A stretch of 64,000 nt of DNA, taken from positions 1 to 64,000 of the forward strand of contig NSJL01000004.1 of NCBI GenBank assembly GCA_002634385.1. Direction: 5' to 3'. A program made the translations under genes and the position numbers. The DNA is from Nitrospira sp. (GTDB taxonomy: Bacteria; Nitrospirota; Thermodesulfovibrionia; Thermodesulfovibrionales; Dissulfurispiraceae). The notes under the pieces are model-generated. The model was given only the letters and a program-made list of their open reading frames with translations, did no database searches and was not told where the DNA came from. Position 1 is the first letter of the stretch, and each line of letters begins with the position of its first letter. Of the stretch, positions 52,580-64,000 are shown piece after piece.

Positions 52580-52870
52580 ATGTTTGTAATAATCAGCTAT
52601 GATGTTGCCACCGATGAGGGGAAGGGACAGCGTCGCCTGCGCCGGGTGGCTCGCGCTTGTCAGGATTTCGGACAGAGGGTTCAGTATTCAGTATTCGAAT
52701 GCATTGTCGATCCTGCGCAGTGGGCTGTGCTGAAAGAGAGATTAATTTCCGAAATCGATCCGGAAAAGGACAGTCTGCGATTTTACTACCTCGGGTTCAA
52801 CTGGAGACATCGTGTAGAGCATATCGGTGCAAAAGAGCCGATCGATCAGGAGGGTCCGCTAGTCATCTGA
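52580..52870 (+). CDS. cas2: Cas2 (type I-C)
   Basis: A 96-residue ferredoxin-fold protein bridging two Cas1 dimers during spacer integration. Typical elements: the N-terminal strand MFVIISYDVATDEGKGQRRL with Asp8, RVQYSVFECIVDPAQWAVL and DSLRFYYLGFNWRHRVEHIG. The length is as expected. GTGGGGACG lies upstream of ATG 52580. It is the last cas gene; the leader and array follow directly on the same strand. Confidence 0.95.
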   Translation: MFVIISYDVATDEGKGQRRLRRVARACQDFGQRVQYSVFECIVDPAQWAVLKERLISEIDPEKDSLRFYYLGFNWRHRVEHIGAKEPIDQEGPLVI

Positions 52871-53054
52871 GGCGATGGTGCGAACCGGAAGCACACATGT
52901 TTTTCCTATGGGGTTCGCGGAGCTTGGATTGTATGAAATAACAATAAGAAAATTATTTTGATCTTTGACAACTTGGTTATAATGCGGTGATCGCAAAGGG
53001 GTTCGCAAAAAACAGCAAAAATGTCTTTGTATTTCAATTAATTAGAGGTAAACA
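52871..53054 (+). promoter_or_regulatory. CRISPR leader
   Basis: This 184-bp, largely AT-rich segment between cas2 and the first repeat fits a leader. Just after cas2 is an inverted repeat gcgaacc (52880-52886) / ggttcgc (52912-52918), and ggggttcgc recurs at 52998-53006. A TATAAT sequence at 52978-52983 could be the -10 of the array promoter (a weak attttg lies at -35 distance). New spacers should enter at its right end. Confidence 0.75.
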
Positions 53055-58105
<5,051 letters not shown>

Positions 58106-58127
58106 AATAGCATCAAATTATCGTCGC

Positions 58128-58215
58128 CGTTCCGGCAGTTCCGGACTGGGCCGGGACAAGAGCCGGAATCCAGTCCCGTTCAAAGACCCTGGACCCCGGC
58201 TTTTGCCGGGGTGAC
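58128..58215 (+). repeat. Dispersed palindromic repeat, copy 3
   Basis: It contains gttccggcagttccggactg, gggccgggacaagagccgg and ends ccggggtgacgg, matching the 8210-8302 repeat with some divergence. It starts about 20 bp after the decayed last CRISPR repeat. Confidence 0.75.
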
Positions 58216-58314
58216 GGCGTTAAGGAACTTGGGTTTCCATCAGAGTGATGAGTGAGGAGGAATTCACCAGGAAAAGGACATTTTCGCATCTGTACCAGCG
58301 GACAATCAGGAGGC

Positions 58315-59244
58315 TCACTTCTTCAACAGTTCCTCCAGAGTGATCACCACTGATCTTCCCAGCGCATCCAAATCGTATCCCCCTTCGAGGGCGAAAACAA
58401 AAGGCAGCGGTTTCGTACCGGGGGAATACGCGACAATACTGTGCACTATGCTGCGCAGTCCCTCGTCGGTGACCCGGAACCCCGACAAGGGATCTCCGGC
58501 GTGGATATCGTAGCCCGCCGATACGAGGACGATGTCCGGTCTGAATTTGGACATGAGAGCGGGAAGGGTTTCGTGGTAAAGAGGGCAAAGCTCCTTGTCC
58601 CCCGAGCCCGCGGGCAGAGGGATATTATAGGTGTATCCCTCCCCCTTTCCCTTCCCTTTCTCCGACGCGCTTCCGGTTCCGGGATAATGGGGATACTGAT
58701 GGGTGCTGAAGTAGAAGACCGTATCGTCGCTCTCGAAGGAGTGCTGGGTGCCGTTCCCGTGATGGACATCGAAATCGATGATGAACACCCTTTCGTATCC
58801 CCTTTTCTGCGCATACCGGGCACCGATAGCCACATTATTGAATATGCAAAAGCCCATCGCCTTGTCCGCCTCAGCATGGTGGCCGGGGGGGCGCACTGCG
58901 CAGAAGGCCCTGTCCAGCTCTCCTTCCCTGCATCTGTCCACTGCCTCAAGCACCGCCCCTGCCGCATGGAGCGCCGCTTCCAGGGTGTCTCCCGATGCGT
59001 AGGTGTCGGGATCGAGATACCCGGTGCCGTGCTTCTTCATCTCTTCGATATACCCGGCAGTATGGATAAGGGCAATATCTTCGAAGCCGGCCCTGCGCGG
59101 TTTCAGGTGAATGAGCCGGTCGTGGAAGGGGGCTTCCCTCAGATGCTTCATAATGGAGACCAGCCTTTCCTTCGATTCGGGATGCCATGGCGGAGTCTCG
59201 TGGCGCAGATAGATATCGTCGTACAGGAACCCTACTTTTTGCAT
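58315..59244 (-). CDS. Histone deacetylase superfamily (acetoin utilisation/HDAC-like) deacetylase
   Basis: A 309-residue zinc-dependent deacetylase. The charge-relay and catalytic motif is AVRPPGHHAEADKAMGFCIFN. Zinc ligands are in IIDFDVHHGNGTQH and in VSAGYDIHAGDP. EGGYDLDALGRS near the C-terminus is the substrate-pocket tyrosine loop. Bacterial relatives act on acetylpolyamines or acetylated proteins; the specificity here is unknown. No signal peptide, cytoplasmic. It converges on the CRISPR side and is divergent from the thioredoxin reductase fusion. Confidence 0.93.
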   Translation of the reverse strand: MQKVGFLYDDIYLRHETPPWHPESKERLVSIMKHLREAPFHDRLIHLKPRRAGFEDIALIHTAGYIEEMKKHGTGYLDPDTYASGDTLEAALHAAGAVLEAVDRCREGELDRAFCAVRPPGHHAEADKAMGFCIFNNVAIGARYAQKRGYERVFIIDFDVHHGNGTQHSFESDDTVFYFSTHQYPHYPGTGSASEKGKGKGEGYTYNIPLPAGSGDKELCPLYHETLPALMSKFRPDIVLVSAGYDIHAGDPLSGFRVTDEGLRSIVHSIVAYSPGTKPLPFVFALEGGYDLDALGRSVVITLEELLKK

Positions 59245-59360
59245 AGCTAATTATACAGGAAAATGCTGATGCAGAAAAGCTGGTATAATTGATATAATCC
59301 CTTTGAAATCGACTGCCTGACAGTTCAGACGGCGTAAACGAGACATAAAGGAGCGGGTGC

Positions 59361-61004
59361 ATGGACAAGCGCAAAGGCAAGCAGAAGGAAGAGCTGATTC
59401 CGGAGCAGGCAAAGAAGTTTCTGCGGGAGACCTTCGCCAACCTTAAGGAGAAAGTGCTGATAGAGGTCTTTACCGGGGCGGAAACGGCGCAGTTGGACGA
59501 TATTGTTGCCGAGCTGGTGAAAACCGTCGCCTCTCTTTCCGATAAGATAGAGGTTGGCTTTTATCCGGTAAGCAGCGACCAGGCGAGGAAGAGGGGAGTC
59601 ACGAGAGCCCCTTCCCTTCTTATCGATCCCGAGAAATTCAGGATCCGGTATATCGGCGCCCCGGTGGGGGAGGAAGGGCGTACGCTGATTACCGCTATCC
59701 TGCTGGCGTCGAACAGGGGGGTCATCCTTTCCGAGGCCGCGGTGAAGAGGCTGCGGGAGTTGCAGGAGCCCCGCCTCATCCAGGTCTTTGTCACCCCCAC
59801 CTGTCCCTACTGTCCGCAGCAGGCGCTGAATGCCATTTCCGCCGCCATCGTGCGCCCCGACCTGGTGACGGCTGAAGTGATCGAGATGTACGAGAACAAG
59901 GATTATATAGAAAAGTACCATATCATAACGGTTCCTTTTACGGTCATCAATGAGGTCCCCATCGGCACCGGCCTCAAGACCCCCGAACTGTTCGTGGAAG
60001 AGGTTATCTCCCTGGTTTCCTCCGAAAAGCTTACCGCCCCTCCCACCGGAGAGACGGTGGAGATGGACATCGCGGTGATCGGCGGGGGACCGGCCGGCCT
60101 CACTGCCGGGATGTATGCCGGGCGGAGCGGTCTGAAGACGGTAATCCTGGAAAAGGGCACGGTGGGAGGGCAGGTGCTGATTACGCCGGTGGTGGAGAAC
60201 TACCCCGGGTACAGCCAGATAGCGGGGAGGACCCTGGTGGACGTAATGTACCAGCAGACCCTGCAGTACGCCCATATCTCCGAAGGGGAGGAGGTATCCG
60301 AAATACGGGAGACGGAGGATTTTTTCGAAGTAAAGACCGGCAGGAGGACGTACAAAGTGAAGGGAATCATTCTTGTCACCGGCGCGGAGCACCGGAAGCT
60401 GGGGGTCCCGGGGGAGGATGCCCTGTACGGCAGGGGGCTGAGTTATTGTGCCACCTGTGACGGCTACTTTTTCAAGGATGGCAAGAGGGTGATTGTCGTG
60501 GGGGGAGGGAACACCGCCCTTACCGACGCACTGTATCTCAACAGTATCGGCGCCGAAGTCTCCCTGGTGCATTGGCGGGATACCCTGCGGGCCGAGAAGT
60601 TCCTTCAGCAGAGTCTTGAAGAGAGGAAGATCCCCATTCTTTGGAATACGGTTATCAAGGAAATAATCGGGACGGATTCGGTAACAGGAGTGAAGTTGCA
60701 GGATCTGAGCACCGGGGTTGAAAGGGAGATGCCCGTCGACGGCGTTTTCGTTGCTATCGGGTATGAGCCCAATAATGTCCTTGCGAAAATGCTGGGTCTC
60801 ACCCTTGACCAGGAGGGATATATAAAGGTGGACAGCAAGCAAAGGACCTCCATGAGAATGGTCTATGCGGCAGGAGATGTGACAGGGGGGATAAAGCAGA
60901 TCGCCACGGCGGTGGGTCAGGGAGCTATTGCTGCGGTCTCGGCTTTCGAGGATATATCAAGCCCCTACTGGAAGGAGAAGGGGAGCGAGTGGTGGGCTGC
61001 GTAG
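59361..61004 (+). CDS. Glutaredoxin-like/thioredoxin reductase fusion protein
   Basis: A 547-residue flavoprotein. Residues 1-235 form two tandem thioredoxin folds as in protein disulfide oxidoreductase or AhpF N-domains: the first has lost its cysteines (FTGAETAQLDD), the second keeps CPYC (about 147) in VTPTCPYCPQQ. Residues 243-540 are a complete thioredoxin reductase with FAD motif AVIGGGPAGLTAGMYAGRSG, active-site CATC (about 363), NAD(P) motif VVGGGNTALTDALYL and YAAGDVTGG. The fusion should carry electrons from NAD(P)H through CATC to CPYC and on to a peroxiredoxin or protein disulfides. A GGAG lies upstream of ATG 59361. It is a single gene. Confidence 0.92.
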   Translation: MDKRKGKQKEELIPEQAKKFLRETFANLKEKVLIEVFTGAETAQLDDIVAELVKTVASLSDKIEVGFYPVSSDQARKRGVTRAPSLLIDPEKFRIRYIGAPVGEEGRTLITAILLASNRGVILSEAAVKRLRELQEPRLIQVFVTPTCPYCPQQALNAISAAIVRPDLVTAEVIEMYENKDYIEKYHIITVPFTVINEVPIGTGLKTPELFVEEVISLVSSEKLTAPPTGETVEMDIAVIGGGPAGLTAGMYAGRSGLKTVILEKGTVGGQVLITPVVENYPGYSQIAGRTLVDVMYQQTLQYAHISEGEEVSEIRETEDFFEVKTGRRTYKVKGIILVTGAEHRKLGVPGEDALYGRGLSYCATCDGYFFKDGKRVIVVGGGNTALTDALYLNSIGAEVSLVHWRDTLRAEKFLQQSLEERKIPILWNTVIKEIIGTDSVTGVKLQDLSTGVEREMPVDGVFVAIGYEPNNVLAKMLGLTLDQEGYIKVDSKQRTSMRMVYAAGDVTGGIKQIATAVGQGAIAAVSAFEDISSPYWKEKGSEWWAA

Positions 61005-61090
61005 AGGGCCTCCCCGGATAAGGGAGCCTTATCTTTTTGTCTGTCTTTTTATCACGGAGTCCGCTTGCTCCGCCCGATTCAAAAAAGATC

Positions 61091-61136
61091 TTGACACCGA
61101 AAAATTTCTGGCTTAAAATGTAAGTGAATATTCACT
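61091..61136 (+). promoter_or_regulatory. Sigma-70 promoter with overlapping TetR-type operator
   Basis: TTGACA (61091-61096), a 17-base spacer and TAAAAT (61114-61119) form a near-consensus promoter. The 14-bp palindrome agtgaatattcact (61123-61136) covers the transcription start. A related site lies at 61784-61801, suggesting autorepression by the TetR protein encoded at 61157. Confidence 0.8.
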
Positions 61137-61156
61137 AACAATATTCAGGGAGAAAA

Positions 61157-61768
61157 ATGATCACCGGAAAGCCCAGGGAGAGGAAGAACAGGGAAACGCG
61201 CAGGGAGCAGATCGCGCAAGCCGCCCTCCGCATCATTGCGCAACGCGGAGTAAGGGCTCTCACTACGGCGTCCATTGCGCAGGAAGTGGGTATCTCCGAG
61301 GCCAATCTGTACCGTCATTTCAAAAACAAGGATGAAATCCTCTCCGAGATGGTGGAGATCATCGGCAATGATATCATGAGGAGCCTCAAAGACGTCTTCG
61401 GGTCCGACGGCGCTCCCGCCGAGAAACTGAGGAGGATTTTCGTCTTCCATCTCACCCTTATCGAATCGAACGAAGGGATTCCCCGTCTTGTTTTTTCCGA
61501 AGAGATGCATAGGGGAAATAAGGAGCTCAGGGAGAAATTTCTTGCTCTTATCTCCCGGTATGCGGAGCAGTTACATCTTTTGATACGGGAAGGGCAGGAA
61601 GCAGGAGCATTCAGACAGACGCTCGATCCCCTGAAGACCGCTACTATGTTCATCGGCATGGTGCAAATTTCGACTCTCCTCTGGTCCCTGAAGGGGTTCA
61701 CTCACTCCCTTGTGGACGAAGGAATGGAAATGTGGGAGAATTTTGAGAAATGCATTCAGGTGGAATGA
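61157..61768 (+). CDS. TetR/AcrR-family transcriptional repressor
   Basis: A 203-residue regulator. The N-terminal helix-turn-helix (residues 10-57) reads REQIAQAALRIIAQRGVRAL, then TTASIAQEVGISEANLYRHF, a textbook TetR sequence. The C-terminal ligand-binding domain is variable and helical (EEMHRGNKELREKFLALISR). AGGGAG precedes ATG 61157. It sits at the head of the TolC-HlyD efflux genes, with matching palindromes before itself and before tolC, so it probably represses the operon until an efflux substrate binds. Confidence 0.93.
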   Translation: MITGKPRERKNRETRREQIAQAALRIIAQRGVRALTTASIAQEVGISEANLYRHFKNKDEILSEMVEIIGNDIMRSLKDVFGSDGAPAEKLRRIFVFHLTLIESNEGIPRLVFSEEMHRGNKELREKFLALISRYAEQLHLLIREGQEAGAFRQTLDPLKTATMFIGMVQISTLLWSLKGFTHSLVDEGMEMWENFEKCIQVE

Positions 61769-61783
61769 TTTTTTGTTCTTAGG

Positions 61784-61801
61784 TAAGTGAACATTCACTT
61801 A
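61784..61801 (+). promoter_or_regulatory. Second TetR-type operator
   Basis: The near-palindrome taagtgaacattcactta shares taagtgaa-attcact with the operator at 61123 and directly abuts the AGGAGG ribosome-binding site of the outer-membrane efflux gene. Confidence 0.75.
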
Positions 61802-61811
61802 GGAGGTGTCC

Positions 61812-63134
61812 ATGAGAGTTTTCTTCTTTCTCCTTTGTTTTTTTCTGTTCTCGGGGGCAGCGGCCGCTGAGAAGGGAACCACTGTGTACACCCTCTCCGA
61901 AGCTGTCTCTTTTGCATTGAAGAACAATCCCGGAGTCCGTGCGTCCGGAAAGGAGATCGAGGGCTCTTTCTATGGGATTGCTTCGGCAAAGGCGGAGAGG
62001 CTGCCTGCCCTTACCCTGAACGGCGGTATAACCCGCTACCGGTACCCCACACCCGTTACTCCCATTTCAGGATCCCCGCTGGAGGGGGCCGCTTTCCCGG
62101 AATTCGAAAATACGCTCTACGATGCGGGGGTCTCCTTTTTTGTATCCCTTTACCGGGGAGGCCGGCTTGACCGTGGAGTGAAAATAGCGGAAATCAACCG
62201 ATCCATTTCCCAGGACCTTTACCAGTCGGACCGTCAGGGTCTCATTTATAATGTTGCCAGTACCTATTACAAAATTGCGCAGCTCGGAAAGCTCCTCAGG
62301 GCGGCGGAGGCATCGGTGGGACAGCTTGCCGCTCATAAAAGGAATGTGGAGCTGTTCCTTGAGGCAGGCACGGTCCCGCGGGTTGAGCTCCTGAAAGCGG
62401 AAGCGGAGCTGGCCCATGCACGGCAGAATGCGATCGCGGTACGGAACCATCAGGAGAGTGCGTACGAACTTCTGAAGGCGCTGATGGGGATTGAAGACAG
62501 GGAAGAGAGGATTTCCCTCATCTTCGATGAGGAGATTCCCTCTATCGGTTCCGACCGGGAGGCCTCGGTGGTGAAGGCGCTCTCCCTCAGGCCCGATTAC
62601 CGGGCTCTATTGAAACGGCAGGAGAGGGCGGAGGAGAGGGTGAAGCTTGTGGAGGGGAAAAAGCTTCCTCATGTGTACGCGACCGGAGAGTTCTCGGAGC
62701 GTTCGGGGGAAGGTTTGGCGTTCAAAGAGAACTGGAGCTTCGGTGTGCGGCTCTCCCTTCCTCTCTTCGACGGCGGTCTGATCAAGGCCGAAGCAGGGCG
62801 GGAGCTGGTGGAGAGGGAGAAGCTGAAAGAGGAAGAACGCTCCCTGAGGCTTGCGATCGTCCGGGAGGTAACGGATGCCCACCTCGCTTTGGTAAATGCG
62901 AAGGAAAGAGTGGGGGTTGCGCAGAAGGCGATCGATTCGGCACGGGAAACGCTCCGCATCGAGGACCTGAAATTCGAGTCGGGCAAGGGGACCGGTACCG
63001 ATGTAATCGATGCCCAGACAGCCGTGCTCCGCGCGGAAAGCGACTATTACCAGGCGTTCTACGACCTGCAGGCGGCAGGAGCTTTCCTGCGGAAAGCGGT
63101 GGGAGAAGACGGATACCGGGAGGAGGAGAAGTGA
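61812..63134 (+). CDS. TolC-like outer-membrane efflux protein
   Basis: A 440-residue outer-membrane factor with signal peptide (MRVFFFLLCFFLFSGAAAAE). Two repeated OEP domains of long coiled-coil helices are visible: YTLSEAVSFALKNNPGVRAS ... LLKAEAELAHARQNAIAV and ALSLRPDYRALLKRQERAEE ... KESDYYQAF-like C-terminal helix (VLRAESDYYQAFYDLQAAG). TolC-type proteins form the exit duct of tripartite pumps or type I secretion. AGGAGG five bases upstream supports ATG 61812. It overlaps the next gene, a membrane fusion protein, by four bases. Confidence 0.92.
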   Translation: MRVFFFLLCFFLFSGAAAAEKGTTVYTLSEAVSFALKNNPGVRASGKEIEGSFYGIASAKAERLPALTLNGGITRYRYPTPVTPISGSPLEGAAFPEFENTLYDAGVSFFVSLYRGGRLDRGVKIAEINRSISQDLYQSDRQGLIYNVASTYYKIAQLGKLLRAAEASVGQLAAHKRNVELFLEAGTVPRVELLKAEAELAHARQNAIAVRNHQESAYELLKALMGIEDREERISLIFDEEIPSIGSDREASVVKALSLRPDYRALLKRQERAEERVKLVEGKKLPHVYATGEFSERSGEGLAFKENWSFGVRLSLPLFDGGLIKAEAGRELVEREKLKEEERSLRLAIVREVTDAHLALVNAKERVGVAQKAIDSARETLRIEDLKFESGKGTGTDVIDAQTAVLRAESDYYQAFYDLQAAGAFLRKAVGEDGYREEEK

Positions 63135-64000
63135 AGAAAGGAATCATCGCAGGGGCGATCGTTGTCATTCTCATAGCGGCTGCCCTGATTATCAAGCGTG
63201 CGGGAAATCATCAGGAAGAGGGGGCGATCGTCCTGTCAGGAAACGTGGAAGTCACCGAAGTGAATATAGGCTTCAAGCTGCCGGGCAGGATCGTTGCCCT
63301 GCATTTCGATGAGGGACAGAAGGTCAAAGAGGGAGACCTCCTTGCCGTGCTCGACAGCGCCGAGCTCGAGAGCCAGGTGGCGCAAAGCAGGGCGTACCTT
63401 GCCGAAATGACGGCGCACCTGGAGGAGAAGAAAACGGGATCACGTCCGCAGGAGCTCGAACAGGCGAGGGCGGGTGTGCGGCATGCGGAGGCGGAGCTGG
63501 GCAAGGCGAAGAGGGACTACGAGAGGGACGAAATGCTCTATGGGAACGGGGCCGTTTCCGCCCAGCAGAGGGATGCTTCACGGAAAGCGTACGAGGTGGC
63601 TCTTTCGCAGCATCGGAACGCCCTCGAAACGCTGAGCCTTGTGAAAGAGGGGCCGCGCAGAGAGGATATCCGCGCTGTGGAGAGCAGGGTACAGCAAGCG
63701 AAGGCAGCTTTGCGGGCGGCCGGGCAGAGGATGCACGATACGGTCCTGCATGCGCCGGTAGCGGGTGTTATTCTTGAGAAGAACAGCGAAGAGGGGGAAA
63801 CCGTGGCGCAGGGAATTCCGGTATATACCATCGGCGATCTCGGGAACCCCTGGATAAAGGTGTACGTGAAAGAGGACAAGCTCGGGCTGGTGAAGCTCGG
63901 GCAGAAGGCCCTCGTCACTACTGATTCGTATCCGGGCAAGACATACGAGGGTACGGTATCGTACATCTCTTCGGAAGCGGAGTTCACGCCGAAGAACGTG
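63131..64000 (+). CDS. HlyD/EmrA-family membrane fusion protein (truncated by window end)
   Basis: The GTG start at 63131 overlaps the TolC-like stop (GTGA), with GAGGAG upstream. The 290 residues seen run off the window. They show an N-terminal anchor (GIIAGAIVVILIAAALIIKR), the lipoyl half-motif VEVTEVNIGFKLPGRIVALH, FDEGQKVKEGDLLAVLD, a long coiled-coil hairpin (QARAGVRHAEAELGKAKRDY), the second lipoyl half (LHAPVAGVILEKNSEEGETV) and the start of the beta-barrel domain. It is the periplasmic adaptor for an ABC or MFS pump presumably encoded just beyond the window, working with the TolC-like protein. Confidence 0.9.
   Translation, partial: MKKGIIAGAIVVILIAAALIIKRAGNHQEEGAIVLSGNVEVTEVNIGFKLPGRIVALHFDEGQKVKEGDLLAVLDSAELESQVAQSRAYLAEMTAHLEEKKTGSRPQELEQARAGVRHAEAELGKAKRDYERDEMLYGNGAVSAQQRDASRKAYEVALSQHRNALETLSLVKEGPRREDIRAVESRVQQAKAALRAAGQRMHDTVLHAPVAGVILEKNSEEGETVAQGIPVYTIGDLGNPWIKVYVKEDKLGLVKLGQKALVTTDSYPGKTYEGTVSYISSEAEFTPKNV

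Overview
The window looks like part of the chromosome of an anaerobic or facultative, Gram-negative, GC-rich bacterium. Supporting signs are a TolC/HlyD efflux pair, a Tol-Pal type thioesterase, PBP4, molybdopterin oxidoreductases with many [4Fe-4S] proteins, corrinoid methyl transfer and sigma-54 control. The ilvC-psd-pssA-leuA order is familiar from Desulfobacterota and Nitrospirota, but I cannot fix the phylum from sequence alone.

Layout. 1-1.4 kb: fragments (end of a membrane protein, a small exported protein, a 180-bp MITE-like element, an internally deleted EamA transporter). 1.4-5.2 kb (minus): leuC-ridA-TPR, a small secreted protein and a VOC protein. 5.3-21.4 kb: the most interesting metabolic region. 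A sigma-54 activator is divergent from a QueG-like iron-sulfur protein. Next come a TAT-exported DMSO-reductase-like operon (catalytic subunit, ferredoxin, TorD-like chaperone, polyferredoxin) and a second operon (corrinoid protein, MttB-family methyltransferase, membrane protein, selenocysteine-type molybdopterin oxidoreductase, ferredoxin). Three promoters match the sigma-54 consensus. The two operons share paired upstream dyads and a conserved roughly 120-nt 5' leader, so they probably form one regulon for a methylated or oxidised substrate such as a methylamine or an N-/S-oxide; the substrate is inference.

21.7-43.4 kb: lipoprotein, small proteins, dacB, thioesterase, a GAF-PAS-GGDEF-EAL protein, the leuA-pssA-psd-ilvC operon, a DMT transporter, a NapH-like ferredoxin, a PAS/histidine kinase/response regulator set, a second GGDEF-EAL protein and a frameshifted glycoside hydrolase.

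43.4-58.2 kb: a complete type I-C CRISPR-Cas locus (cas3, cas5c, cas8c with an internal cas11c start, cas7c, cas4, cas1, cas2) with a Bro-N/DinD-like gene inserted between the effector and adaptation genes. The array has 76 full 32-bp repeats plus a decayed terminal one. Inverted copies of a palindromic dispersed repeat flank the locus. 58.3-64 kb: HDAC-family deacetylase, glutaredoxin-like/thioredoxin reductase fusion, and a TetR-controlled TolC/HlyD efflux operon that runs off the end.
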